A stretch of 64,000 bases of DNA from 3107 sp965216225 (lineage in GTDB: Bacteria; Pseudomonadota; Alphaproteobacteria; Rhodobacterales; Rhodobacteraceae), in NCBI GenBank assembly GCA_965216225.1, contig CBDCFF010000032.1, positions 1 to 64,000 of the forward strand, given 5' to 3'. Positions 26,438-35,820 of this stretch are shown here, piece after piece. The notes beneath the pieces are model-generated. The model did no database searches, was not told the origin of the DNA, and saw only the letters and a list, made by a program, of their open reading frames with translations. Every line of letters starts with the position of its first letter. The first letter of the stretch is position 1. Both the position numbers and the translations under genes were made by a program.

Positions 26438-26657
26438 GACCTTTTCGTCTCCCGTTCTTGTCATACGAGGCAGGGGTGTTCCCTCCTCCACTATCTGTTC
26501 GGGTTCATCAAAAGGGCGGGGGTGATCCATCTTGAGAACGGTCCTCAAAGACCAGGGCATCATCGATCCATCCCCCGCCACCCCTCGGGCCGCTGCAGCG
26601 GCCCGAGGGGTGGCATCCGTATCGCACGGATACGAATGCCTGGGAAATCCAATAGAC
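26438..26657. ncRNA. Candidate bridge-RNA region of IS110 with perfect 36-bp palindrome
   Basis: The 220 bp between the transposase start and the element end are non-coding, where IS110 elements are known to encode the bridge RNA that guides recombination. It contains a perfect palindrome at 26578-26613 (ccacccctcgggccgctg and its reverse complement) and a second small hairpin (atccgt/acggat) at about 26615-26632. Same structures at 36227-36262 and, with one central change, at 51824-51859. No transcript evidence. Confidence 0.45.
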
Positions 26658-27399
26658 AAGGGCATTTCCACGGGCGACTTCCAGGAGGCTCCTGGGGCGC
26701 TGTTGGGGCCGAACGCGGCAGGGCTTTCATCGAGCACCATCTCGCGATTGAAAGCGGACTGGGGGGCGGAGTATGAACGCTGGCAGCGCCGCGATCTCAG
26801 TGCCCGGCGTTTCGTCTATGTCTGGGCCGATGGTGTCTATTTCCAACCGCGTATGGAAGAGCAGAAACAATGCGTTCTGGTGCTGATCGGCGCGGATGAG
26901 TGGGGCCGCAAGGAGGTTCTGGGGCTCACCGACGGCTACCGTGAAAGCACGCAGAGTTGGCGCGAGTTGCTGCTCGATCTCAAGCGTCGCGGGCTGTCCC
27001 ACGCCCCCGATCTGGCCATTGGCGACGGCGCCCCAAGGGTTACGGGGGTTCCGGGCGGCGCTGCGCGAAGTCTTCGGCAGCACCCGGGAACAACGGTGCT
27101 GGGTTCACAAGACCGGAAACGTTCTCAATGCCATGCCCAAATCGGTGCAGGCCAAAGCCAAGGGCCACCTGCATGATATCTGGCAGGCGGAAACGAAGAC
27201 CGAAGCCGGGGCCGCCTTCGATTTCTTCGTGGAAACCTACGGCGCGAAATATGACAAGGCGGTTGGGAAACTGACCAAAGACCGGGCTGTGCTGCTCTCC
27301 TTCTACGGCTTCCCTGCTGAGCACTGGAAGCACATCCGAACCACGAACCCGATCGAGAGCACCTTCGCCACCGTCCGCCACCGCACCGGCAAAACCAAA
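26658..27399 (+). pseudogene. IS256-family transposase, middle part (copy A)
   Basis: Continues the gene from 25508 (KGISTGDFQEAPGALLGPN...). A 10-bp insertion at about 27030-27045 (gccccaagggttacgggggtt) shifts the frame within IGDGALGFWAAL. The same insertion is in copy C at about 51380-51400. Interrupted at 27400 by IS66 type 2. Confidence 0.88.
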
Positions 27400-27421
27400 G
27401 TAAGCGTCCGGTCTGACAGCC

Positions 27422-27997
27422 TTATTTCCTTGGTTTTCCGGGCTTCCAGCGTTTTGCGAGACTGAGGACTTCGAGTTTGAGTTTGTCGGTTTCGGGCTGA
27501 TTGGGATCGAAGGTGCCGCCATACCAGTCTTTGAGATGATCGTGCTCTGGATGCTTTGGATCGGCCATGGCATCGAGGAACCCGTAGTAGCCAAGGAAGC
27601 CCCCGACGTCTTCGGGCGGGCATTTACCGATGACCTCGATTAGTCTGGGATAGAGTTCGCCAGGGACGGGATCGGTGATCCTGCCGATCTTGATCCTGTG
27701 TTCCCAGTTGTCGCCAAAATCGTAGATGTAGTTGATCGTCTTTTTGCCGGTGTCCTCGATGACTTGGCCCAGAGTGGTTTTGTTGGCGGGCCGGTCCTCG
27801 CCGCCAAAATCGGGGTCCGCGATACCCCATGTGGCGCGGGCTGCTTCGAACATGTAGAGATGCGAGTTGGTCCAGCCCATGGCCACCTGCAGTGTCAGGT
27901 GCAGCCGGTCCAGCCGGATATCGGCAGGCACCTGCAGGGTGCGGGTGACAGCGGGCTCGATGTCTTGCAGGGTGACTTTGATCTCGATGATGCTCAT
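27422..27997 (-). CDS. Plasmid pRiA4b ORF-3-like passenger protein
   Basis: About 191 residues matching the pRiA4b ORF-3 family: MSIIEIKVTLQDIEPAVTR at the start, WTNSHLYMFE, YIYDFGDNWEHRIKIGRI and CPPEDVGGFLGYYGFLDAM. These proteins often occur inside IS66-type and IS1096-type elements; molecular function is unknown. ATG at 27997 overlaps the tnpC stop as ATGA, so it is expressed with the transposition genes. Confidence 0.87.
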   Translation of the reverse strand: MSIIEIKVTLQDIEPAVTRTLQVPADIRLDRLHLTLQVAMGWTNSHLYMFEAARATWGIADPDFGGEDRPANKTTLGQVIEDTGKKTINYIYDFGDNWEHRIKIGRITDPVPGELYPRLIEVIGKCPPEDVGGFLGYYGFLDAMADPKHPEHDHLKDWYGGTFDPNQPETDKLKLEVLSLAKRWKPGKPRK

Positions 27998-29519
27998 GCA
28001 GCGTCTTTCATGTGATGGTGGCTGCCCATGTTCCATGGCAGCAGGTCGTCGACCTTGGTGATCTTGCAATCCGGGATGCGGGCCAGAGTGTCGGCCAGCC
28101 AGCCCTGCGGATCAACGTTGTTCAGTTTGGCGGTTTCAATCAGCGTATAGGCGATGGCAGCGGCTTTGCCGCCTGCCGGTGATCCAACGAAGAGGTAGTT
28201 CTTGCGCCCCAAAGCAATACCTCTGATGGCCCGCTCGGCCGCATTATTGTCGATCTCGAGATGGCCATGTTCAAGGTATGGCCGGAGCCGTGGCAACCGG
28301 GTCAGCGCATAACGGATGGCCCCTGCAAGTGGCGATTTGCCAGAGATAGCGGGCAGTTGGGCACCCAGCCAATTGCCCAGGTCATCGAAGACGGGTCTGG
28401 CCTCGGCCTGCCGTATGGCGGTACGCTGATCCGGCGGCGATCCACGGGCCTCTTTCTCGATAGCGTAGAGCCCTGCTATCCGCTTGATCGCCTCTTCGGC
28501 GATGGCCGAGCCCTGGGCTTTATGCACATCGACGAACTTGCGCCGGATGTGGGCCATGCAGGCGACCTCGCGGATGTCGCCAGAACGGTAGAGGTCGTTG
28601 AATCCGGAATAGCCGTCCGCATGCATCCAGCCCTGGTATCTCTTCAAGTGATCCTTGGGATGCTGACCCCTGCGGTCCGGCGAGAACTGATACCAGGCAG
28701 CAGGCGGCGCCTCGCTGTCCCAGGGGCGCTCATCGCGTATGTAAGTCCATAGGCGGGCGGTCTGGGTTTTGCCTGCCCCGGGCGTTAGCATTTTGATCGG
28801 CGTATCATCGGCAACAATGCCTGGCCTGCTTGCACATGTCGTCCGATGGCAACGGCCAGTGGCTCCAGTAGGGCCGTGGATTTGCCCACCCAATCGGCCA
28901 GCGTTGAGCGGTCAAGGTCAAGCCCGTCGCGCTCGAATATCTGGCTTTGCCGGTAGAGCGGCAGATGATCGGCATATTTGCTGACCAGAACATGGGCCAA
29001 CAGTCCTGGTCCAGGACGCCCGCGCTCAATCGGGCGCGATGGCAGCTGTGCCTGGGTGAAGCTGTCGCAGCCCGAACAGGCAAAGCGGGGCCGGGTGATG
29101 CGGTTCACGATGAAGCGCCCCGGAACATATTCCAGTTCCTCGGTCACATCCTCGCCCAGGCGGCGCAGCTTGCCACCACAATCCGCACAGGCATCATCTC
29201 CGGTGGCCAGTTCGATGTGCTGGCGCGGTATATGATCCGGGATCGGGCGGCGCTTGGGTTTGTCTTTGGGCGGCTCCTCTTCAGGCAGGCGTAACTTGGC
29301 TGTCATCGCTGCCGTTGCAATCTCACTGCTCTCCAGGGCCAGTTGCAGCTGCTCGATGCTCTCGGATTTGCTGCCAAACCTATGTGTGCGATGCCCGGAT
29401 AACTGGTGCCTGAGCTTCTCGATCAACATCGCCTGAGACTTCACCTCGGCCAGCAGAAGCTGCGTGAAAGCACGCAACTCATCGGGGTCTTCCGGTAAGG
29501 CTCGGGCCACATCGATCAT
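27994..29519 (-). pseudogene. tnpC: IS66 type-2 TnpC transposase, frameshifted
   Basis: Two overlapping frames: 29519 to about 28820 (coiled coil, zinc finger with CADCGGKL and CSGC) and about 28820 to 27994 (DDE core VADDTPIKM, HADGYSGFND, HGHLEIDNNAAERAI). One base appears missing around 28818-28826. The element would need TnpC from elsewhere. Confidence 0.88.
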
Positions 29520-29579
29520 GGCCAAAACCTGGCAAATCAACGGGCTTTAGGGAATCCCCAAATCACTGATCCGGCCAGA

Positions 29580-29927
29580 TTATCCCGCCTTCAATGGCCG
29601 CCATGTGCGCTGCGGAATACGCCAGTCAATGCCCTCCAGAAGCATCGCCAACTGGGCCGGTGTCAATGCGACTTTGCCGTCTTTTGCAGAAGGCCAGACA
29701 AACCGGCCCTTCTCCAATCGCCTGGAGAACAGACAGGCCCCCTGACCGTCCCACCAAATGATCTTGATCAGATCGCCACGCCGTCCACGGAAAACGAACA
29801 TGTGGCCGCAATAAGGGTTCTGCTTCAGCGTCTGTTCCGCCTGAGCCGCCAGCGTCGCAAACCCCCGGCGCATATCCGTTACCCCGGCAGCCAGCCACAC
29901 CTTCGTGTTCGACGGTACCGGGATCAT
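29580..29927 (-). CDS. tnpB: IS66 type-2 TnpB
   Basis: 115 residues: MIPVPSNTKVWLAAGVTDMRR, FVFRGRRGDLIKIIWWDGQ, RRLEKGRFVWPSAKDG. Intact; start chosen by alignment with the type-1 protein. Confidence 0.92.
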   Translation of the reverse strand: MIPVPSNTKVWLAAGVTDMRRGFATLAAQAEQTLKQNPYCGHMFVFRGRRGDLIKIIWWDGQGACLFSRRLEKGRFVWPSAKDGKVALTPAQLAMLLEGIDWRIPQRTWRPLKAG

Positions 29928-30274
29928 CCGGACAAGCCACGGATCAGGCCGGCAAGGGCATCGGGATCGTAAGTCCCGCTGACACAAAGCCGGTGCCCGC
30001 AAACAAGATCAAACCCAATCCTGCCGCCTGCCACAACCGGCGGCGCGGCTTCATGCCGCACATCCGAAATTATCTCGACCGGCAGAAAGAAAACCTGCTT
30101 CTGTGTATCGCCATCAGGCGAAAACCGCCCATCCCTCAGCCACGTAAACACGAGATTGGCATTCACATCATACCGCCGCGCAACCTGACTAACCGAAATC
30201 CCCGGAACCCGCGTTTGCGCACAGATCATCCGCTTCTCGTTATTGCTCCAGTTCCGGCGCTTCTTCCTGCCCAC
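29924..30274 (-). CDS. tnpA: IS66 type-2 TnpA
   Basis: 116 residues with helix-turn-helix (KRMICAQTRVPGISVSQVAR) and NANLVFTWLRDGRF. Overlaps tnpB by 4 bp. Intact. Confidence 0.9.
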   Translation of the reverse strand: MGRKKRRNWSNNEKRMICAQTRVPGISVSQVARRYDVNANLVFTWLRDGRFSPDGDTQKQVFFLPVEIISDVRHEAAPPVVAGGRIGFDLVCGHRLCVSGTYDPDALAGLIRGLSG

Positions 30275-30368
30275 ATCTGACCTCGATAATGTCCATTAAC
30301 GATCATGGACACTATCTGACATCTGCGGCCTCAGGCAGGGCAGCCAGACCAGACGCTTACAAACCAAA

Positions 30369-30527
30369 GGCTGCCTGAGCCGCAAGACCGGGTTGGCCAT
30401 GGCATTCAAGCTGATGATGTCAGCGCAAGGAAAATGGCGAAAGCTCGACGGCGCCAACCGCATGCCAGAGATCATTGAAGGGGTTGAGTTCACAGACGGG
30501 ATCAAGCAAATTCACCACGCCGCCTGA
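30369..30527 (+). pseudogene. IS256-family transposase, C-terminal end (copy A)
   Basis: Continues after IS66 type 2: KGCLSRKTGLAMAFKLMM, KWRKLDGANRMPEIIEGVEF and the stop at 30527; IS256 right end at 30558. Confidence 0.88.
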
Positions 30528-30640
30528 TCACACCATCTCCAACTTTCGGGCATAGCTCTGGGTTCGTTCCCCGGCACCCTCAAGTGTAAACTTCAGCCAG
30601 TAATAAGGCTCATGACTATTGGCACGGAGGGGGGTAGGGG

Positions 30641-31855
30641 CTACCAGCTTGCAGACACGTCAAACTCGACCAGTTCTTTTTTGGAGTTTCGCTTCCTGAT
30701 CGCTTTGATGTCGATATCTTTGAAGCCGACCTGGCGCATGATGTCGGCGTAGATGTCTTCAACGCGGACGAGTGTTCCATAGAACGTTGAGTTCCCAATA
30801 ATGTAATGAACCCGCGCTCCCTTGTTTAGCAAGTTGGTAAGCGACGACAGGTGCGCGTAGATGTCCTCATGGTATTTATGAACGTAGCGAGCGAGCGTTT
30901 CAGCGTGCTTGTTTTCAGCCTGTGAGATGGTCTCTACCACGGAGGACAAATGGTCATTTGTGTACTCTTCGGAGGCAGACCAGTCATTTAGTCGGCTGGT
31001 AGCGACCCCCCACGTTCCACCAATCGCTTGCCAATCTAGCTCACCTGCTTCGCGAGCCTCACGGAGGAAGCCAAGCCAGTACATGTAGGGGCGCAGTTCC
31101 CTAATGTAGGACATGCGGTTTGCATAGGGCGGGGACGTAATTACCAGATCGAATTTGCCTAGAACGTTTGACTGCATGGAGCGTACATCTTGCAAGACAG
31201 CACTCGCGTCTGCCCGAATTTCTTCGGTGCAACCATCAAGTACATGTGCGAGGTCATCTCTGAAAATCGCCGCACGGTCGATGACTAGATCAAGCTCTGC
31301 ATTTCCATCTTTGAAGGACATTGACTGATGGTTGAAGGCTGCATTCGATATTTTGATGAGCGTTCGGCAGAAGGCGACCTTCAACAAGTCTAGCGTGACT
31401 TGTGAAGCCCCCAGGCCGTCAATAACGCCTTTGAGGGCACACAGAAACGCTAAGCTTTTCTCTGACCACCAACGTTCGATCTTGTGAATAGGCGGTGGTG
31501 CGACTGGCTCAAAGTCCCGCCCCATGCCCGAGAGTATCACCTCCAACGCGTCACGCGTCTCGTCGATTTCAGAAGGGTTGTAGCTTCTCGTTTTGACCCC
31601 TGCCAGCCAAATCAGGAACGGATTTATGTCTGTTGTTGCCGACTCAAGCCCACGCCGCGCCGCACACAGAGCCGTTGTGCCGCTTCCGCAGAACGGGTCT
31701 AGAACCCTCCCATTTTCTGGGTAGTTGGCGAGAATTTCCTCCACCACCTTCACAGAGTATGCAGGGGTCAGTCTTAGCCAACCGTGCCGCCCTGATTGTA
31801 TGTTGTACTTGTGAGTGTAGTCGGCTCGTTGCTTCAGTTCTCCGAGGGCATTCAT
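30641..31855 (-). CDS. Type II DNA methyltransferase (SPPY-type)
   Basis: 404 residues. SAM-binding motif I VLDPFCGSGTTALC at about residues 48-61 and catalytic motif IV LVITSPPYANR at about 235-245. The order I then IV with about 190 residues between suggests an alpha-like layout with the recognition domain in the middle; SPPY fits N4-cytosine or N6-adenine methylation, and I cannot tell which. Overlaps the endonuclease gene by 4 bp (ATGA), so this is a restriction-modification operon transcribed leftward. Lower GC content than the surrounding IS sequence and a distinct codon feel suggest separate acquisition. Complete. Confidence 0.85.
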   Translation of the reverse strand: MNALGELKQRADYTHKYNIQSGRHGWLRLTPAYSVKVVEEILANYPENGRVLDPFCGSGTTALCAARRGLESATTDINPFLIWLAGVKTRSYNPSEIDETRDALEVILSGMGRDFEPVAPPPIHKIERWWSEKSLAFLCALKGVIDGLGASQVTLDLLKVAFCRTLIKISNAAFNHQSMSFKDGNAELDLVIDRAAIFRDDLAHVLDGCTEEIRADASAVLQDVRSMQSNVLGKFDLVITSPPYANRMSYIRELRPYMYWLGFLREAREAGELDWQAIGGTWGVATSRLNDWSASEEYTNDHLSSVVETISQAENKHAETLARYVHKYHEDIYAHLSSLTNLLNKGARVHYIIGNSTFYGTLVRVEDIYADIMRQVGFKDIDIKAIRKRNSKKELVEFDVSASW

Positions 31856-32661
31856 ATCTTGTCCACCTCCAACAGGGAGCGCAGGACACGATCTAGTTCT
31901 GCCCTGAGGGTTTCAGAGTTTCTTTCAAAGAAGGCGGCCATGTCGTAGCCGACAACCTGCTGCATGAAGGCATAAACCGACCGCAGATCGTTGTCCGTGC
32001 CAACAGTGCCAGTGAGCATTGTCCACTTTTCCATGCGATAGCGTGTTTGAATGTCGCCGTCGATTTGGTTCGAGAGCACGGAAACACAGGGTAAATATGT
32101 GTTCACATAGGCAGTGGTTGCGTTGGCGATATCAGCGTTCTGACGCTTGCTATCTTTGCTTTTGTAGCCTTGCCTGACCTCGAAGATGACCCCTGTTAGC
32201 GTGTCTCGAACGGCTTCTGCTACGCCGACATCCGCCGCCGCACGATGAATCCAATCTTTCACGATGGCTTGCCGCTCTGGATCACGCACGGCATCAATGG
32301 GGATGCGGCCATCAAGATAAAGAGTTCGGGTTTTCCCACCCGCCGTTTTTGTCTGATACGACCAGTTCGCTTCGTCGGGGGTCAAGTGTAGCTCGTCGAT
32401 TAGAATCTGGCGGAACAGGTGCTCGCAGCCAATACCGATTTGTCGGTAGACGCTTGTCATGCCACCTGCTGCTTTGTGAGCGGCGTACATTAACGGGTTG
32501 TCTAGCCCAAACCAGCTATAGAACGGATCAGCTCGATAGAGCTTTTGAAAGGCTTCCAGTTCGTAGCCTGCGCTCCTGCCTTGTCCCATCTTGGGTTTGT
32601 AATTTGCGCAGACATAAATCGGCTCAAGAACAATTTTTTTGTAGTGCTCGTCTCGTTCCAT
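31852..32661 (-). CDS. Type II restriction endonuclease (candidate)
   Basis: 269 residues, directly upstream of the methyltransferase. The segment FEVRQGYKSKDSKRQNADI (about residues 158-176) looks like an E-x-(R/K)-Q-G-Y-K-S-x-D-S-K-R-Q-N-A-D core known from restriction enzymes of the CCGG-recognising group, but I am not sure of the family. The rest is mixed alpha/beta with no other recognisable motif. The upstream region before 32661 is only about 75 bp before an IS3 end, so the native promoter may be truncated or replaced. Confidence 0.72.
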   Translation of the reverse strand: MERDEHYKKIVLEPIYVCANYKPKMGQGRSAGYELEAFQKLYRADPFYSWFGLDNPLMYAAHKAAGGMTSVYRQIGIGCEHLFRQILIDELHLTPDEANWSYQTKTAGGKTRTLYLDGRIPIDAVRDPERQAIVKDWIHRAAADVGVAEAVRDTLTGVIFEVRQGYKSKDSKRQNADIANATTAYVNTYLPCVSVLSNQIDGDIQTRYRMEKWTMLTGTVGTDNDLRSVYAFMQQVVGYDMAAFFERNSETLRAELDRVLRSLLEVDKI

Positions 32662-32736
32662 TCGTTTCTTCTTCTATCGTAGTTTCTTTTGTTTCTTGCA
32701 GTAGGCCACAAAGGCTGCGCCGGTATTCTTCGGTGG

Positions 32737-32983
32737 TGGAGTTCCCCCGTTTTCGTGGACATTTATGTGCTGGATATTTCCAGCCGTTCGAGGGTTTCCT
32801 TTTCATAGTTGATGGGTGATCAATATCCAAGTGCCGAATGGCGTCGCCCAGGGTTGTACCAGCCTTCGATGAACTCGAAGATAGCCATGCGGGCCTCGGC
32901 TTTGGTGCGGAATTTGCGCCTGTCCAGCAGCTTGCATTCGAGCGTGGCGAAGAAGCTCTCGCACATTGCATTATGGCCCAAAC
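32737..32983 (-). pseudogene. IS3-family transposase (OrfB), C-terminal fragment
   Basis: HNAMCESFFATLECKLLDRR, FRTKAEARMAIFEFIEGWYN and RRHSALGY are the standard end of IS3-type OrfB; an early stop follows GY at 32820. The element's terminus is near 32737 (tggagttcccccgttttcg). Confidence 0.83.
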
Positions 32984-33182
32984 GGCTCTGTTGCAAACCA
33001 TTCAAGAGTTCAGAGTTTGGCTATGAATTGGCTCCTGACTTCATGTTGCCAGACGGGTTTCGAGCATGGACATCGCCTCGGATAGCCCACAGGGGCCCAG
33101 GCCAAATGCCCGCTCGATCATCCAGACTTCGCCGTTCATGTCGTTGGTGAGATTGAAAGCCGATCCCTGGCCCTTGCGCAAC
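32984..33182 (-). mobile_element. IS6-family-like end fragment
   Basis: Begins ggctctgttgcaaa, the typical inverted repeat of IS6-family elements, inside the IS3 relic. A minus-strand frame ending at 33041 (LRKGQGSAFNLTNDMNGEVW, then RAFGLGPCGLSEAM) may be the C-terminus of its transposase; I recognise the terminus better than the protein. Cut by IS21 copy 2 at 33183. Confidence 0.5.
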
Positions 33183-33309
33183 TGTAGCGCGACAATCAAG
33201 ATGAGAAGTGCGCGTCAATCAGGATGAGAATCCTTGGTCGCGACGTTTGGGACGATGCCGGGCTTTTGTGCCGCGATCAAGGGGTTTGTTTTTTGATTGT
33301 CGCGGAGCG

Positions 33310-34119
33310 TCAATCAGCTTTGGTGTTTTCCGGTGTGGCTTTTTGTGCAGGCCTTCCCGGCCCCTTTGCCTTTTGTGCTGCTCTTCGCCGGTAGCTTTCG
33401 ACATTCATCTCGAAGATGGTTGCGTGGTGCACGAGCCTGTCGACGGCGGCCAATGTCATGGCCGGGTCTGGAAAAATCGCATTCCACTCCCCGAAGGGCT
33501 GGTTGGCCGTGATCAACATTGAGCGGCGTTCATATCTCGCGCTGATGAGTTCGAAGAGCACACTGGTTTCAGCCTGATCCTTGGTGACGTAGGTGATGTC
33601 ATCGAGGATCAGCAGATGGAATTTGTCGAGCTTTGCAATGGCACTTTCGAGGACGAGATCGCGGCGGGCCTGTTGGAGTTTCTGGACCAGATCGGTGGTG
33701 CGGCTGAATAGGACGCGGTAGCCTTGCTCGACAAGGGCGAGCCCGATGGCTGAGCCGAGATGTGATTTGCCCACACCTGGCGGCCCAAACAGCAGGATGT
33801 TGCCGCCCTTTCCGATCCAGCTGTCGCCAGCGGTGATCGCACTGACATGGGCCTTGGACAGCATGGGGACGGCTGTGAAGTCGAAGGTGTCGATCGTTTT
33901 TCCGGGCAACAGGCGTGCCTGTGCGAGATGTCGCTCGATACGACGGCGATCTCGTTCAGCCAGTTCATGCTCCACCAGGGTGCTGAGCATCCGAGCGGCG
34001 GGCCAGCCTTCCTTGTCGGCTTGTTCCGCAAAGCGCGGCCATAGCGCCTTGATGGCTGGCAAGCGCAATTCGGTCAGAGCCAAGGTTAGGCGGGCGGTAT
34101 CGGTCTGGGGCGATGTCAT
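33310..34119 (-). CDS. istB: IS21 helper ATPase IstB, copy 2
   Basis: 269 residues, intact, identical to copy 1 as far as I can see. Confidence 0.95.
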   Translation of the reverse strand: MTSPQTDTARLTLALTELRLPAIKALWPRFAEQADKEGWPAARMLSTLVEHELAERDRRRIERHLAQARLLPGKTIDTFDFTAVPMLSKAHVSAITAGDSWIGKGGNILLFGPPGVGKSHLGSAIGLALVEQGYRVLFSRTTDLVQKLQQARRDLVLESAIAKLDKFHLLILDDITYVTKDQAETSVLFELISARYERRSMLITANQPFGEWNAIFPDPAMTLAAVDRLVHHATIFEMNVESYRRRAAQKAKGPGRPAQKATPENTKAD

Positions 34120-35636
34120 GCTGTCACCTCCTGAGCGGATGGCGTACCGCCGACCAACTGGTCGTAAGATGACAGGTCGGCCAGTTGCACCGCGACTTGG
34201 GGGAGTGCGTCTTGTGATGGGCTAAACACTGCGCGTAGGGCCGCCATGTCAGGCGGGCGCTTCTGGCGAAGGTCCTCCTCAAGCTGCGCTGCCAATTCAG
34301 CCTCGCAGCCCCGCTCGTGTGCCAGCGCCAGAAGATCGACAACCATGCGACACGCCGCCTTCTCACTGGTCTGCTCCAGCAGGAATGCGAACATGTTACG
34401 GAACGCCCGGCGCGGGAATAGCTGATCCCGATAGACCAGCCCCATCAGCGCCATGGGCTTTTTGCGCAAGGAGTGGATGACGTGGTGGTAATTGACCACG
34501 TGCCCATGGCTCCCGGTGCTCGAGGCTCGTCCGCGTGTCAGCGTTAGCAGGGCAGAGCTTCCCAGGAACAGCTCCAACCGATCATCGTAGAGCCGAACCC
34601 GCAGCTGATGCCCGATCAACCGGGATGGCACGGTGTAGAACACCTTGCGCAAGGTGAAGCCCCCGGAGGAAGTGACGCGCAACGTGATCTCCTCGTAATC
34701 CGTGGTCCGCCGCGTCGGCAAAGGTCTGAGGCTCGCACGTTCCGCATCGATACGCTTGGCATTGCGGGCGTTGATCCGGCCCACGATCTCGTCGATGAAG
34801 CGACGATAATCTTGCAAGCTTTCGAAGTCGCGCGACCCACGCATGACCAGCGCGTCCTCAATGGTGCGCTTCAGATGCCCATTGGGGCTCTCGATGGAAC
34901 CGTTCTCGTGTGCGACGCCCTTGTTGTTGCGCGTCGGCGTCATTCCATAATGGTTGCACAGGGCGTCGAAGCGGTCGGTTAGATCGGCCCGGGATGACTT
35001 ATCCAGGTTCTTGAAGGCCGCCGACAGGCTGTCAGTTCCATGATTGTGTGGCACGCCGCCGAGCGTCCAGAGGGCGTTCTGCAATCCCTCAGCCAGCGCC
35101 ACATAGCTTTCGCCGCCCAGCACGACGTGGGCGTGCTGAAACCCGCTATAGGCAAGCCGGAAGTGATACAGTCGATGGCCCAGTGCCTCACCGGCAATGG
35201 TCACACCCAACTTGCCCATGGCGGTGAAATCCGACAGGCCCATTTTGCCCGGTGTGTGGGTCTGCCGGAAAATGACGTCCTGTTCAGGGCCGTGTTCCGC
35301 ATTCCAGGCGCGTATCCGTCGCTCCAGAGTCCGTCGGATGCCCGTACCCAGATCAGAATGCCGACGCAGAAGCTCCTCGTAAACCGCCACAGGTCGGATC
35401 CCCGGTGAGGACCGCAGAAGCGGCACGACCTCCGCATCAAAAATGTCCGCCAGCGGGTCCGGACGCCGCCGGCCGCGAGGGGCCTTCTTCTGTGATGGTA
35501 AAATTGGGTCAGCTTGCAGCCGATAGCCCGTTGCCTGGCTGATCCCCGCCTTGGCAGCGGCAACGGCAACGGAATGGGTCGATCTGAGCGTCATGAAGAG
35601 CCTCATTTGTTGGTCAGTGACATGACAGCCCGGCAT
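34116..35636 (-). CDS. istA: IS21 transposase IstA, copy 2
   Basis: Intact. Differs from copy 1 by L for P in RRTLERR and G for R in HNHGTDS. Confidence 0.94.
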   Translation of the reverse strand: MPGCHVTDQQMRLFMTLRSTHSVAVAAAKAGISQATGYRLQADPILPSQKKAPRGRRRPDPLADIFDAEVVPLLRSSPGIRPVAVYEELLRRHSDLGTGIRRTLERRIRAWNAEHGPEQDVIFRQTHTPGKMGLSDFTAMGKLGVTIAGEALGHRLYHFRLAYSGFQHAHVVLGGESYVALAEGLQNALWTLGGVPHNHGTDSLSAAFKNLDKSSRADLTDRFDALCNHYGMTPTRNNKGVAHENGSIESPNGHLKRTIEDALVMRGSRDFESLQDYRRFIDEIVGRINARNAKRIDAERASLRPLPTRRTTDYEEITLRVTSSGGFTLRKVFYTVPSRLIGHQLRVRLYDDRLELFLGSSALLTLTRGRASSTGSHGHVVNYHHVIHSLRKKPMALMGLVYRDQLFPRRAFRNMFAFLLEQTSEKAACRMVVDLLALAHERGCEAELAAQLEEDLRQKRPPDMAALRAVFSPSQDALPQVAVQLADLSSYDQLVGGTPSAQEVTA

Positions 35637-35820
35637 GAACGATCCCCTTGCACAGAAAATCATTCCTTATCCGAGCCGGCCACAACCGTCAGGCCCGCCC
35701 CAAAAGGGCAAAACGCGTGTGCGGGGCCTCCCCAGTCGGGCTACGCCCTCCCTGCGAGCCCCCGCACACGCGTTCTCATCCTGATTGACGCTGGATTCTC
35801 ACCTTGTTTGTCGCGCAGCA

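Larger units (their letters stand above)
25509..26657 (-). mobile_element. IS110-family element (copy A, about 1149 bp)
   Basis: Inserted in the IS256 transposase between the codons of LSLK and GISTGDF. Boundaries deduced by comparing both interrupted halves; they may be off by 2-3 bp (aag occurs on both sides). No inverted terminal repeats, as expected for IS110. Confidence 0.85.
27400..30360 (-). mobile_element. IS66-family element, type 2 (2961 bp) with passenger gene
   Basis: Ends gtaagcgtccggtctgac (left) and its inverse cagaccagacgcttac-like sequence (right). Perfect 8-bp target duplication aaaccaaa (27392-27399, 30361-30368). Carries tnpA, tnpB, a broken tnpC and one extra gene. Only distantly related to the type-1 copies. 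Confidence 0.95.
25051..30558 (+). mobile_element. IS256-family element, copy A, with nested IS110 and IS66 type 2
   Basis: Left end gagttatagccgaaagttgg at 25051, right end aactttcgggcatagctc at 30558; the ends are inverted repeats. Nested IS110 at 25509-26657 and nested IS66 type 2 at 27400-30360. The 8 bp outside (actgcatg, tgggttcg) are not a direct repeat. Confidence 0.88.
33183..35820 (-). mobile_element. IS21-family element, copy 2 (2638 bp)
   Basis: Same ends and length as copy 1. The flanks (gcgcaac on the left, gactggc on the right) show no target duplication, and the left flank is an IS6-like relic while the right flank is the middle of IS110. A recombinant junction. Confidence 0.94.
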
